Part shown: piece after piece, positions 1 to 9,721 of the stretch
Numbering within the stretch: position 1 is the first letter of the stretch
Layout of the letters: the number at the start of each line of letters is the position of its first letter
NCBI GenBank assembly: GCA_948474755.1
Contig: CAOLHI010001019.1
Location: 62,001 to 126,000, forward strand
Source of the DNA: Ctenosaura bakeri
Taxonomy: Eukaryota; Chordata; Lepidosauria; Squamata; Iguanidae
Direction: 5' to 3'
Length of the DNA: 64,000 nucleotides
Notes under the pieces: generated by a model
Databases searched by the model: none
What the model saw: only the letters and a program-made list of their open reading frames with translations
What the model was told of the DNA's origin: nothing
Position numbers and translations under genes: made by a program

Positions 1-533
1 TGTCCCAGATGTTCTGCAGATGTAGACGTCTTGCAATCCAGCTGAGCCTTCCCATTGCAGGGCCTTCCAACCTTAGATTTCTTGCTCTGGGAAAAAATGG
101 AGGAAAAAGTTTTGCTCCAAAAGTTCCTGTGCCACATCCTGGACTGGAATCCTGTTGGTGACCTATACACACAAGAGTTCCCTAATATGAATAGTAAGCT
201 GGGTTTGACAGTGCAGATTGCTAGGGTGCCTAGGTGCATACCCCCGGGCACGTGCAGAGTGCAAAAATAAGTAGCAGTGCTAAACCACTGCCAGCTGCTC
301 CAGTCTGGAAAAACAGCCACACAAACTTGTTGCATCTAGGCTAAGTGCAGTTTATTAAGGCAAAGCACAAGAGAAGCACAGTGCTTCAGACAGCATGTCG
401 AGAAGCAAAAAAACAACCCCGGTACAAAATACAAGAGACATGGAACAGGGGCAAATGGAAAGGTAAGGGTCCCAGCACCTTAAAGACTTTTAAGGGCTTG
501 GCCACTCCCAGATGTACATGGGGTGATCCAATA
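1..533. other. Unassigned flank with possible minus-strand LTR end
   Basis: No host gene is supported here; the short reading frames lack recognisable domains. On the minus strand, an AATAAA-type signal (complement of 'tttatt' near 350-356) is followed by a T/G-rich stretch down to about 290. That resembles the polyadenylation and U5 part of an LTR, but no TG...CA boundaries or target-site duplication were found. It could equally be ordinary intergenic sequence. Confidence 0.25.
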
Positions 534-877
534 TCATAGAATCATAGAATCATAGAGTTGGAAGAGACCCCGTGGCCATCCAGTCCAACCCCTGCCATGC
601 CGGAACACACATCAAAGCATTCCCAACAGATGGCCATCCAGCCTCTGCTTAAAAACCTCCTAAGAAGGAGACTCTACCACACTTCCAGGCAGCCTATTCC
701 ACTACCAGACAGCTCTGGCCATCAGGAAGTTCTTCCTGAAGTTCAGGTGGAATCTCCTTTCCCGCAGCTTGAATCCATTGCTCCTTGTCCTGGTGTCTGG
801 AACAGCAGAAAACAAGCCCGCTCCCTCCTCAACATGACATCCCTTCAAATATTTAAACATGACTATCATTACATGGT
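534..877 (-). mobile_element. CR1 LINE, 5'-truncated 3' end
   Basis: Begins with the complement of the CR1 3'-terminal repeat (ATTCTATG)n, followed by the complement of the CR1 ORF2 C-terminus (region encoding MFKYLKG...FSAAPETR...RNFL...RQWNLLP in intact copies). Only about 340 bp remain. Frameshifts and stops make it inactive. CR1 elements insert with severe 5' truncation, which this copy shows. Confidence 0.9.
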
Positions 878-963
878 ACGTTCATTACATGCATTCTCCC
901 CATGCTTGATGCTTTCTCACGTGATAGGACCTTGCCAGGCAAGATAGCCATAACAAACCTTGC

Positions 964-1186
964 AGGAGCCCTGGTGGCCCAGGGGTTAAATGTCGGTACT
1001 GCAGCCACAAGGTTGTGAGTTCGATCCTGCAGGGCTCCAGGTTGACTCAGCCTTCCATCCTTCCGTAGGTCAGTAAAATGAGTACCCAGCATGTTGGCAA
1101 TTAGCTAAACACACTGTAAATTGCTTAGGGAGTGCTTTGCACTGATAAGTAGTTTAGAAATGAAACTGCTGTTGCTATTGCTATAG
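964..1186 (+). mobile_element. Sauria-type SINE (canonical tail)
   Basis: The head reads 'agccctggtggcccagggg' with a tRNA-like B-box ('ggttgtgagttcgatcctg' near 1011-1029). A conserved middle follows ('gactcagccttccatcctt'), then a tail ending in short TTGCTA repeats (about 1170-1186). This order, tRNA-like head, unrelated body and (TTGCTA)n tail, matches the Sauria SINE family of squamates. It is not a tRNA gene: there is no cloverleaf beyond the promoter boxes. The similar heads at 11675 and 40252 carry a different tail. Confidence 0.8.
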
Positions 1187-1281
1187 CTGTGCTGCGGAAG
1201 TCAAGATGGCGTCATCCCTCCACCCACCAGAAAAACCACCTTAGACACACCACATAAACATTCTGAATACCCTGACACAAA
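1187..1281. other. Short unassigned spacer
   Basis: About 95 bp between the SINE and the fold-back element. Nothing recognisable. Confidence 0.4.
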
Positions 1282-1461
1282 GGCCATTTCCACACTAGGC
1301 TGCTATAGTGCTATGATTCCACTTTCAAGATCGTATGGAATCCTGGGGTTTGTAGTTTCGGGAGGGGCCGGCTGGCCCCTCCCGAAACTGCAAACCCCAG
1401 GATTCCATACGATCTTGAAAGTGGAATCATAGCACTATAACAGCCTAGTGTGGAAATGACC
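1282..1461. mobile_element. 180-bp fold-back (palindromic) MITE, copy 1
   Basis: Two ~87-bp arms form a near-perfect inverted repeat, starting GGCCATTTCCACACTAG and ending in its complement (GTGTGGAAATGACC). The centre is the GC-rich 'gggaggggccggctggcccc'. Copy-specific bases (AAGATCGTATGG in the left arm) are mirrored exactly in the right arm (CCATACGATCTT). Flanking triplets are AAA and AGA, a 3-bp target duplication with one mismatch. There is no coding capacity, so it must depend on a transposase supplied in trans. Confidence 0.85.
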
Positions 1462-1685
1462 AGATATTGTTTGTCAGGCTGCTCAGTGGATGCATGGGAT
1501 TAGCGAAGAGAAGCTGAGAGATGAAGGACCATAGCTCAGTGGGAGGTGACATATCTTGGCTGGGACCCCATGGGGAGCCTTACACATTGTTGAATTCCCC
1601 TGTGGAAGCCCTGGAACATTTTGGTCTGAGGTGGACTGGCATGTTCAGTTCCTGGTGGCAAGAACGATGGACATGTTGCTGGTGT

Positions 1686-1900
1686 ACATGCAGATGCAAA
1701 TTCAGCTACGAATAGTACTTCAGTCACATATTTGGTTGTTTATACACATTCGGTTGTACATTGGATTGTGCGTTCAGTTGCAGAGTGTGAGCATTCAACA
1801 CAAAGGTTGCATACCACAATCAAAGTGTAACTCCACACTCAAAGGAGCATTTGCTCTACCCAACCCTGATGTGGTCTTTGCACACACACAGTTCTGACTT
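1686..1900. repeat. Unclassified TGCA/GTGCATTTGG-rich interspersed repeat
   Basis: One of several diverged copies in the window (also about 6776-6990, 21035-21330, 25815-25945, 42480-42720, 43555-43724, 55495-55670). They share the pattern 'catt(t/c)ggttgtgcattcag', then a low-complexity TGCACAA segment, then 'gtgtaactctg'. No TIR, LTR or coding region is visible. It may be an old SINE or the end of an unknown LINE. Confidence 0.5.
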
Positions 1901-1933
1901 CAACCCCAGCATCTCCAGAGCAGGTTGGAAAAG

Positions 1934-2671
1934 TGTTACCCTGTATTCTGGGGGTCCCGGGAGGGGTGCCCAAATAACCAAGCAAAACACAAGATGGGGA
2001 AATTAACTCGAGCGCTCTCTTAAGCTAATGAGAGGCAGGGTAACTTAGCAGGGATCTTGCAATGTCTACAGGGTCAGGTCAGGAGAGTGGTCAGACAAGT
2101 TTAAAATAGTAAAAATGATAGTTTTATTAAAGGAAAAACAACAGAAAAGACAACACAAGTGCACAACTAACTAGAAATTAGAAATGAGAGTTTTTGGGGG
2201 AAATGGGTGATACGACACCTTATCTCATAGTCCTAGAGAAAAGCGGAGGATTGCAGGGAAGAAAGCTCTGCACGGTTCGCTGAGGCGGCGACTCGCTGGA
2301 CACAGTGGCAGCAAGGCGGGATGAAGCTCAGGAGTGATGCAAGCTGTCCGAGGGGAGAGCGTTCCAAGGTGTGCTCGGAATCGGGGAGTTTTTATAGAGA
2401 GTGGATTGTGCCTACAGGTCATGCCATACTCGGTGAGAACAATGCGAGTTTGGAGCGGGACAAAGCTTTGGGAAAGGTCAAGTTTTACACGATGGGCTTC
2501 GTGCAGTTTTAACAATAGTGTAGCCAGTATGCAAATGGCTTGGCATTGTAAGGGTGTTGGCTCGAGGCCGAGCGTCTTTGTGTAAAGTCGCGCTTGAGCA
2601 AGGTGTGTCTGCAGAGAAGTCTCTGAAGCAACGGAGTGGCATTAATCTGCCTGCCTAAATGGGGATTGGAA
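1934..2671 (-). mobile_element. LTR family copy A, main part (minus strand)
   Basis: Starts TGTTACCCTG, the complement of the CAGGGTAACA 3' end of the LTR family seen at 29924-30773. It runs through the same landmarks in reverse: the 'ggggtcccgggaggg' block, the complement of AATAAA ('tttatta' near 2122), and the TATA-side region. It is split by a CR1 carrying a fold-back element (2672-3024) and resumes at 3025-3153. The 5' end of the LTR is missing, so no target duplication can be read. Confidence 0.75.
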
Positions 2672-3024
2672 TTATAGAATCATGGCCCATTTCCGCACTG
2701 CATGGTGATAGTGCTATTATTGCACTTCTAACATTCTATGGAATGCGGCTTGCAGTTCAGGGAGGGACATTTAGAATTCCCAGCCAGAGAGCTCTTTGGC
2801 CTCAGGAAACTACAAAGCCCAGAATTCCACAGGAGGTTGAAAGTAGAATAATAGCACTATAACAGTGTAGTGCAGAAATGGCCATAGAAATCTAGAGTTG
2901 GGAGAGACCCCAGGGGCCATCCAGTCCAACCCCCTTCTGCCATGCAGGAACACCCTCAAAGCACTCCCGACAGATGGCCATCAAGCCTCTCCTTAAAAAC
3001 CTCCAAGGAAGGAGACTGTCCAAC
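2672..3024 (-). mobile_element. CR1 3' end nested in LTR A
   Basis: Complement of a short CR1 3' end ('agagttgggagagaccccag', 'ctccaaggaaggagact'). It interrupts LTR A, whose sequence continues on both sides. The CR1 tail itself is interrupted by a 200-bp fold-back element at 2684-2883. The order of insertion is therefore LTR, then CR1, then MITE. Confidence 0.8.
2684..2883. mobile_element. 200-bp fold-back-related MITE
   Basis: Termini are GGCCCATTTCCGCACTG and the complement of GGCCATTTCTGCAC. The outer arms match the 180-bp palindromes (AGTGCTATTATT... and its complement). The centre is different: 'ttcccagccagagagctct' followed by 'cctcaggaaactacaaa'. It sits in the 3' tail repeat of a CR1, and removing it restores the tail. 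The flanks read CAT and ATA, so the exact 3-bp duplication is ambiguous by one base. Confidence 0.8.
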
Positions 3025-3153
3025 CATTAACCGGCCACGCCTGTTTTTGTGCTTGTCCGGTGGCCTCGCAAACACGTGGAGCAGGGTGGCAGAGAAAGGT
3101 CAAGTGAAGGCCAAATAAGTTTGATATCAAGAGATATCAAGAGATATCCCTGC
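3025..3153 (-). mobile_element. LTR copy A, continuation
   Basis: Matches the 5'-LTR-side segment of solo LTR D at 37265-37350 ('cttgtccgg.ggcctcgcaa.cacgtgga', then 'gatatcaa.agatatc'). It ends abruptly at about 3153 against CR1 sequence, short of the expected LTR terminus. Confidence 0.7.
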
Positions 3154-3501
3154 TGAATTCATTTTGTTAGCTTTGGCCCAGCTCTACATTCTGTCAAGGT
3201 CGTTTTAAAATTTGATCCTGTCCTCTGGTGTATTAGCAACCCTTCCCAGTTTGGTATCATCTGCAGATTTGATCAGCATGCCCTCCACTCCTTCATCCAA
3301 GTCATTGAGGAAGATGTTGAACAGCACTGGGCCCAGGACTGAACCCTGTGGCACCCCACCAGTCACTTCTCTCCAGGATGAAAAGCAGCCATTGATGAGG
3401 AGCACCCTTTGGGTTCGGTCGGTCAACCAATTGCAAATCCAACTAATGGTAGCCCTGTCCAGCCCTCATTTTACCAGCTTCTTTGCAAGAATGACCAGCA
3501 C
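3151..3501 (-). mobile_element. CR1 fragment, RT C-terminal part
   Basis: On the minus strand it encodes 73 residues with '[32 protein letters not shown]', the CR1 reverse-transcriptase box with GVPQGS. The catalytic FADD box has decayed to SADD. The fragment lacks the CR1 3' end, so it is an internal piece left by rearrangement. Confidence 0.85.
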
Positions 3502-4276
3502 CTTCAATATAAGACTGCATGCGTGCTCAATTCAGGGGCCCCATTGTGGTCAGATTCTAGTCTGTCAGTGCCAAGGACAGGAATGCATTTTGTTCCGTAA
3601 ATTATACTCCTGGATTCATCAGCATGGCCTCATAATTCTCCTGGATTTACTGGTGTGTGTGTGGGGGATTCTCCTTCAGTACTAACAGCAAACTGATGAC
3701 AAGGATGAGAATTGAACCAGGGCTTTCCATACATTCAGTTAAAGACAATGCTCCACTGGCCCAGGATGAAACAATAAATAATGAAAACAACAAAATCATC
3801 TCCAGAAACAAAAATCTGGAACGCCCTGGTGCTTGGAAAAGCTCCCTCCTCATGAATCACCCACGGAGCAAAGTTTGAAGCAGCCAGGTACTCATGTGAT
3901 CGTGGAGTCATCTCATGGAAGGACATTCTTGTTTGGGATGCCTGGTGGAATTAATCATGAGGGCCCATCTGTGCAGCCGGATCGAAAACATCACTTTGTC
4001 TTTTCATCTATTTTGATTTGCAGCCCAGTGTGTCCCCAGGGCTTGGTAACAATTATTTAGAACGTGTAAAATTGTGTTGGGTCATTCTGTGATCTTGCAG
4101 CATTATGGTTTCAATCATTTATAGCTGCTTTGAGGATCATTGGTCCAATAAGTTTGACAAATGTAGAAGAAATGGGAGGGAGCCACAGTTTCCCATGGAG
4201 AAAGCTCCATACTCTATCAAGGGCAGCCAACATTGGGCTTGTACTAATTTATATGTATAGATAAGGATATGCCTTG
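3502..4276. other. No recognised feature
   Basis: About 775 bp without a recognisable repeat or gene. A GT-rich patch lies near 3650-3665. Short frames on both strands have no domain signatures. Confidence 0.4.
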
Positions 4277-4874
4277 CCTGCATCAATAGGAGTCTGGTGT
4301 CTAGATCGAGAGAGGTACTGGTACCACTCTACTCTGCTTTGGTTAGACCCCATCTTGAATCCTGTGTCCAGTTCTGGGCACCCCAATTCAAGAAGGACAT
4401 GGTCAAGCGGGAGCAAGTCCAGAGGAGGGTGACCAAAGTGGTGATGGGTCTGGAAGCCATGAAGCCCTATGAGAATCGACTTAGAGAGCTGGGTATGTTT
4501 AGTCTGCAGAAGAGAAGGCTAAGAGGGGACACGAGAGCCATGTTTAAATATTTGAAGGGATGCCACGTAGAGGAGGGAGAGGGCTTGTTTTCTGCTGCGC
4601 CAGAGACCAGGACAAGGAGCAATGGATTCAAGCTGCAGGAAAGGAGATTCCACCTGAACCTCAGGAAGAACTTCCTGAAAGTCAGGGCTGTGCAGCAGTG
4701 GAATGTGCTGCCTCGGAGTGTGGTGGAGTCTCCTTCCTTGGAGGTTTTTAAGCAGAGGCTTGACGGTCATCTGTCGGGAGTGCTTTGAGGGTGTTCCTGC
4801 ATGGCAGGGGGTTGGACTGGATGGCCCCTGTGGTCTCTTCCATCTCTACATTTCTATGATTCTATGATTCTATG
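4277..4874 (+). mobile_element. CR1 LINE 3' end with open frame
   Basis: Carries a 163-residue frame (4297-4788) with the CR1 ORF2 C-terminal signature: '[20 protein letters not shown]', 'QLWAPQF'-type box, '[13 protein letters not shown]', '[12 protein letters not shown]', '[16 protein letters not shown]'. It ends in ATTTCTATGATTCTATGATTCTATG at 4851-4874. Endonuclease and most of RT are absent, so it is a dead 5'-truncated insertion. Confidence 0.92.
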
Positions 4875-4904
4875 GAAATCACAGGTGGAATCCTGTTGGT
4901 TAAT

Positions 4905-5415
4905 CCCAACTAGAGTTGGCTATTGTCTGCCATGAAGTTGTCTTCAAGTGACGATGACCTCGGATTGAGACACTTCCAAGAGTCCTTTTGATCAACAGCC
5001 TTACTCAGGTCTGCAAACTCAGAGTAGCTGAGTCTTGCTCGATGGAGTCAGCCCACCCATCATGCAGCCTGCTTCTTTTCCTTCTGCCTTCTATTTAGTG
5101 TGGTGTGTTACAATCTTTTCCAATGAGTTGTGTCACCTCATTGCGTGCCCAAAGTACAACAGTGTTCATTTAGTCATTTTGGCTTCTAGTGAGAGTTCAA
5201 GCTTGGTTTTCTCTCTTTGGCATCCCTGATATCCACAAAACTCTGCTCCAGGACCACATTTCAAAGGATTGATTTTCTTCTTGTTAGCTTTCTTCTCTGT
5301 CCAGATATCACAACCAATCATGTTTTCCTCGTGCAGTACTAGTGGACAAAGCACTGTCCATGGGCCGTGGCCACAAACAGTTAGGTTTTTCCTGAATTTT
5401 GATTCCAAAGGTGTG
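4905..5415 (-). mobile_element. RTE/Bov-B-like LINE remnant (RT C-terminal)
   Basis: The minus-strand frame near 5166-5408 contains 'NKKKINPLKCGPGAEFC' and 'ELSLEAKMTK'. The latter is a signature of the C-terminal region of a widespread vertebrate endonuclease-reverse transcriptase LINE related to RTE/Bov-B. Frameshifts interrupt it downstream. A piece of the extreme 3' end of the same kind of LINE lies at 57405-57590. Confidence 0.6.
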
Positions 5416-5524
5416 TCGGGAAAAGAGTCGCATGACTAAAATGCTCTCTTCCACATTGAAAACAATGGTAAACACTATGCACAGAGGAGCAGCAGAGTCT
5501 GAAGGGTGTGGCTGACACATGCAG

Positions 5525-5766
5525 AAGTTCAAGCTGCAGGAAAGGAGATTCCACCTGAACCTCAGGAAGAACTTCCTGACAGTCAGGGCTGTCCGGCAGT
5601 GGAATCTGCTGCCTCGGAGAGTAGTGGAGGCTCCTTCCTTGGAGGTTTTTAAACAGAGGCTTGATGGCCATCTGTTGGGAGTGCTTTGAGGGTGTTCCTG
5701 CATGGCAGGGGGTTGGACTGGATGGCCTCTGGGGTCTCTTCCAACTCTAGGATTGTATGATTCTAT
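5525..5766 (+). mobile_element. CR1 3' terminal fragment
   Basis: Starts 'agttcaagctgcaggaaagg' (coding [16 protein letters not shown] in intact copies) and ends in 'attgtatgattctat' (about 5752-5766). It is immediately followed by a second partial CR1 end. Confidence 0.9.
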
Positions 5767-5938
5767 CTGCTGCTGCCTCCATGGAGTGTGGTGGGGTCTC
5801 CTCCTTCTTTGGAGGTTTTCAAGCAGAGGCTGGATGGTTGGAGGGTGTTCCTGCATGGCAGAATGGGGATGGATTGGATGGCCCCGGGGGTCTCTTCCAA
5901 CTCTACATTTCTATGATTCAAATGATTCTATTCTCCTA
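5767..5938 (+). mobile_element. CR1 3' terminal fragment, tandem second copy
   Basis: Repeats the last ~165 bp of CR1 ('ccatggagtgtggtggggtc', 'ctggatggttggagggtgtt') directly after the preceding copy. It ends in ATTTCTATGATTCAAATGATTCTATT. The extra 'ctgctgctgcctccatgg' version marks a different CR1 subfamily from its neighbour. The pair probably arose because CR1 inserted into the tail repeat of an older CR1. Confidence 0.85.
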
Positions 5939-5939
5939 G

Positions 5940-6300
5940 AGGAGAAGATGGACATTTTTGCCTCATGAAGAACAATCAATTTTAGTTCAAGGTCGAAGAA
6001 ACATGGTGGACTTGTGAGGAAGGCAAAATTTTTTGGAGACAAATACATAGCTTGATTCAGAAGATGCTGAAGGTTTATGTGTAATTGAAACTTGAATTCT
6101 ATGTTCTGTTGGATGACCAAATGGAAAAGAGACATAGAAAGGACCATAATTCCAATGAATTATGAATTGGTTGGTGAAACTGACTGATTGAGCTGGAATG
6201 GACAAACCATCAACATGGATTAGAGAAAGATCACTGGGGACATTTTTGAAAGATTGGGAACCTTGGATTTTATTTTGGCTGATAAATGAAAACAACAGGT
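5940..6300 (+). mobile_element. L1-like LINE remnant (ORF2 C-terminus, decayed)
   Basis: With frameshifts, the plus strand reads 'FWRQIHSLIQKMLKVYV' and 'KLEFYVLLDDQMEKRHRKD' (about 6030-6150), which resembles the C-terminal region of L1 ORF2. It is followed by an AT-rich segment with repeated 'gataattaatatcaattg' (6317-6350). Heavily mutated. Confidence 0.45.
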
Positions 6301-6441
6301 TAACTGTAGGCTTTGATAATTAATATCAATTGATAATTAATATTAATTGATTAAGCTGAAGAAGTGGATGAATAGTATATAGCTGGATAAGTTATCTTAG
6401 ATGGCAAAATGTATAACCATCATTAAGAAAGTCCAAACTCA

Positions 6442-6621
6442 GTCTGTTTCCACACTAGCCTGTTATAACGCTACGATTCCACTTTCAACATCCTCTGGAA
6501 TCCTGGGGTTTGCAGTTTCGGGAGGGGCCGGCTGACCCCTCCCGAAACTGCAAACCCCAGGATTCCAGAGGATGTTGAAAGTGGAATCGTAGCGCTATAA
6601 CAGGCTAGTGCGGAAACGGCC
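6442..6621. mobile_element. 180-bp fold-back MITE, copy 2
   Basis: The arms are a near-perfect inverted repeat around 'gggaggggccggctgacccc'. A 3-bp target duplication TCA is intact on both sides (6439-6441 and 6622-6624). Arm bases CTACGATTCC / GGAATCGTAG and AACATCC / GGATGTT are mirrored. The left terminus has decayed (GTCTGTTTCC) while the right keeps GGAAACGGCC. Confidence 0.92.
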
Positions 6622-6629
6622 TCAACGTT

Positions 6630-6635
6630 AATTGT

Positions 6636-6709
<74 letters not shown>

Positions 6710-6712
6710 TCC
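6630..6712. repeat. (TCTTT/TTTC)n microsatellite
   Basis: A CT run leads into about 17 copies of CTTT. The Lys/Glu-rich reading frame it creates on the opposite strand is an artefact. Confidence 0.97.
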
Positions 6713-6775
6713 TGATTTTCTTTTCTTTGTTTTTCTAATTGTTCATATTGAAAAGTTTGGTTGGAGAAATAGGGA

Positions 6776-6990
6776 TGTGCATGTGTGGCCCTCACATGTA
6801 GATGTGAGTTGTGCATGGATGCACACGCACATTGCATGGGAATACATGTATGCATTTGATTGTGCCTTCAGTCCCAAATTTGGCGCCATGGTTCAGTTGT
6901 GCAAGTTGCCAAAAAGGTTGTGTAGAACAATCAATGCATAAATTCACATGGAGAGATTTATGTCACAAAGTCCAGTGTAGGATCTTGTCC
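6776..6990. repeat. Unclassified GTGCATTTGG-type repeat copy
   Basis: Contains 'tgcatttgattgtgccttca' and 'ggttgtgtagaacaatcaat', matching the family described at 1686-1900. Diverged. Confidence 0.45.
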
Positions 6991-7196
6991 CTGATCTCCG
7001 ACAGAGAAAGGATCACTGTGCTTGATCAAGGCTCGGGGTTCTAAAGGAAGCTGTCCTGGTCTGGTTTACTTTTCCTGGTGTGAAAGTTATCCACATTTCG
7101 CAACAGCTGTCACAAAAGGAGTTCTGTATAACTTGCATTTTGCACAGTACAAAAGTTCTTTTGCAGCAATCTGTTTTGTGTAGGCAAAGCAACACC

Positions 7197-8103
7197 TGTT
7201 ACTGTAGTTTCTAGTCCGGACTTGTGGTATATTAGATATCATTTGATATCAACAAATTGGCCTTCTTCACCCATTCCTCTCCACATGCTTGCGAGATCCC
7301 CGGACAAGCCCGCATCCAGGCACGGCCGAAAATAGCTGAACCATTCAAAACCAATCCAGGCAGGCCAGTAATAGCCGGACTGCAGCTTTAGGAGACCTCC
7401 AGGCAAGTACTCTCTTTAAGATCCATTATGTATGCACGCTGTTTACAAAAGACTCCCTGCCCCGAGCAGGCAGCTTGACGAGCCGAATACTCAACTGTTG
7501 AGCACTCCGTGTTTGCATACTGTCTACTCTATTGACAATTCGGTCATAAATCAATCATGCAAAATACTGGCCTTTCGGAGGCTTTGTCTCCAGCCCAAAA
7601 CCCATTGTATTCCCTGGGAACGGACAAGCCTGCGGGCACATTTTCCCCTATAAGACCCCCTGATTTTGAGCATCTCTTTGGATCATTCCTGGCTTCCATC
7701 CTGCCTTGCTGTTGCTTCATTCGGCGAGTCTTCTGCTCATCTCCTTGTGCTGAGAATCTCCACTTCTACGGACTTTTCTACCTGGGCTTCAGGACAGGTA
7801 TAGTATTTCCCGTGCTGAAATCCCTCTCAAAAACCCTCTATCCAACTCCTACCTTTATTTCAATAGGCCTGCATGAGTGTGTTTGCATACAGGGGTTTGA
7901 TTGTGTTGTTCATCAATAAAGAAAACAATTATTATTTACTTCTGCTTGCTCATTGACTCGGCCTGACCCCGTAGACGTTGGGTTCAAGTTCTCGCTAGGT
8001 TGCCCTGCCTCTTGTATTGCTTAGCCGGTGCTCTGCTAATTCCCATTCCCCATTGTGAGTACATTGAGGTGTCCCTCCCAGGACCCCAGAAATCAGGGTA
8101 ACA
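7197..8103 (+). mobile_element. Solo LTR, copy B (~907 bp)
   Basis: Runs from TGTTACTG to GGGTAACA with the 4-bp duplication CACC on both sides (7193-7196 and 8104-8107). It contains a TATA-like box ('ccctataagacc' near 7647), AATAAA ('tcaataaagaaaa' near 7912-7924) and the U5 'gggttcaagttctcgctagg' block. No internal retroviral or gag-pol sequence adjoins it, so it is a solo LTR left by recombination. A 4-bp duplication fits class I endogenous retroviruses or some Gypsy elements, and the family remains unassigned. Copy D at 35524 is its closest relative here. Confidence 0.85.
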
Positions 8104-8394
8104 CACCCAATGTTTCAAAGAACATTCCTATCCCCCGTCCCATGTTTTCCCTCTCCCAAACAGATTTTTGTCCATTTTAGCACACCAAAACAGTACCTAC
8201 CCAACTCATGCAAGCTAGGCATAGCTGATAATGTGCTGGATGTATAAGGAATGGGGGGAAACACAAAATCAGTAAAAGAGGAAAGTACATGCTCAATGAA
8301 TGGACAGTGGAAGATAATGTTCCATTTGTATGCAAATAGAAAATCTTTTGCATGAATTTCACCAGCAAAAAAGAGAGAAACAGTTTTGCAAAAC
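8104..8394. other. No recognised feature
   Basis: About 290 bp of unique-looking sequence between solo LTR B and the next fold-back element. Confidence 0.4.
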
Positions 8395-8397
8395 ATG

Positions 8398-8577
8398 GGC
8401 CATTTCCGCACTAGCCTGTTATAGCGTGATGATTCCACTTTCAACCTCCTCTGGAATCCTGGGGTTTGCAGTTTCGGGAGGGGCCAGCCGGCCCCTCCCG
8501 AAACTGCAAACCCCAGGATTCCAGAGGAGGTTGAAAGTGGAATCATCACGCTATAACAGGCTAGTGCGGAAATGGCC
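8398..8577. mobile_element. 180-bp fold-back MITE, copy 3 (near-perfect palindrome)
   Basis: The arms are about 88 bp and, by eye, identical in inverted orientation around a 4-bp loop (AGCC). Termini are GGCCATTTCCGCACTAG and its exact complement. The duplication ATG is present at 8395-8397 and 8578-8580. Copy-specific GTGATGATTCC and AACCTCC are mirrored as GGAATCATCAC and GGAGGTT. This is the best-preserved member in the window. Confidence 0.95.
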
Positions 8578-8722
8578 ATGATCTAAGTCAAATTCTGCTC
8601 CATCGTAATCTATTACATCCCTTTTCTTTCCCAATGAATAATGTTTCTGTCTGGTGTGTCTTGCTTCTTCAAGCTGATTCCGTCATTTAACTTTTTTTGG
8701 ACACTCTTCACACTATGTAATT

Positions 8723-8900
8723 ATAGGATCATAGAACTGGAAGAGACTACAAGGGCCATTCTCCAACTGCGGTGTCCAGAACTGCACACAAGATTTCAGG
8801 TGAGGTCTGACCAAGGTAGAATAGAGTGGCACTACCATTGCCCTCGATCTGGACATTATTATCCTGTTGATGCAACCAGAATTGCATTTTATTGCTAATT
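8723..8900 (-). mobile_element. CR1 fragment with internal deletion
   Basis: Starts with the complement of the CR1 3' tail ('ataggatcatagaactggaa'). It then jumps to the internal segment 'gtgtccagaactgcacac...aggtgaggtctgaccaaggt', so the middle ~400 bp is missing. It ends near 'gatgcaaccagaattgcatt'. Confidence 0.85.
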
Positions 8901-9370
8901 TTCCCTACCAGGTGGCCTGGGATTCCTTAGGTCAGAATTAAGGGTCCTGTTCCAGTCCCAGGTGGGTCCAAAGGAAAGAGCAGTAGAGCCAAAATCCTGG
9001 CACACTTTAGCCTAACACTCTGACCGCCCCTATGCAAGATTTAGTATAGGCATTTTCTCATTTTAAAATGGAGAAGAAAAAAATATACAAAAATGGGAAA
9101 CAGGCAAGCAATTGGCTATAGGAAAAAGGATGTAGCCATCTGGGCAATCCCAGAGCATGACACTTAAACATTTGGAGGCCCAGATTTAACCACATGGCCA
9201 AAGTCCTCAGATTCTCCAGGGATGGACCATGGAGGCAGATCCAGAGGCCCCTTTGATGTATAAAGACCTTCTGGACTACTGAAAAATAAGCCCAAAAAAA
9301 CCCCCGAGTGGCCAGAAGCCCATTTCTGGTTCATGGGGGAACTTTGAACTGTATGTGATGGACACGTGAT
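8901..9370. other. No recognised feature
   Basis: About 470 bp with no domain-bearing frame and no repeat I recognise. A-rich around 9061-9095. Confidence 0.35.
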
Positions 9371-9721
9371 AAGGCCAAAAAATTCTGGAATCAAATGCAA
9401 TTTATAGCAAAAGAGATTTTGAAAACAGATTTTCAGAAGGAACTAGAGTTATATTTGATGGAAGGTTCCGTGGAAAAGGAACACAAAAGAATTTTGTGAT
9501 AAATGATGACAGCAGGGAGATTATTATATGCCCCAAAACGGAAGAGCAATGAGATTCCAGCCAAGGAAGATTGGTTGGTTAAGCTGATAGGCTTAGCAGA
9601 AATGGACAAACAAAAGTTTCCTTTAAGGGAGGAAACAACACAGTCTTTTGTGGAAGACTGGGGTCCATGAATGCATATTTTACAAGACAAGGAGATTAAT
9701 GTATCAGTTAATGTATCAGCT
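9371..9721 (+). mobile_element. L1-like ORF2 C-terminal remnant
   Basis: With frame shifts the plus strand reads 'MMTAGRLLYAPKRKSNEIPA' and 'EDWLVKLIGLAEMDKQK' (about 9505-9615), then 'QSFVEDW'. This is the order of the C-terminal end of L1 ORF2 in lizards (MMTAGRIVYAK...EDW). Stops and the loss of upstream sequence make it a fossil. The CR1 at 9722 begins directly after it. Confidence 0.6.

Noticed and set aside
964..1030. tRNA gene from promoter-box-like sequence
   Set aside because: SINE heads keep A/B-box sequence but do not form a proper cloverleaf and are followed by SINE body and tail. The same applies to 11675, 37668, 40252 and 60085.
1282..1461. microRNA precursor
   Set aside because: The hairpin is ~180 bp, present in many copies with target duplications, and better explained as a fold-back MITE. 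Small-RNA data would be needed to revisit this.
6628..6855. Lys/Glu-rich frame
   Set aside because: Produced by the (CTTT)n microsatellite.
7557..7919. 120-residue plus-strand frame as a gene
   Set aside because: It lies entirely inside solo LTR B, overlapping its TATA and polyadenylation regions, and has no domain.
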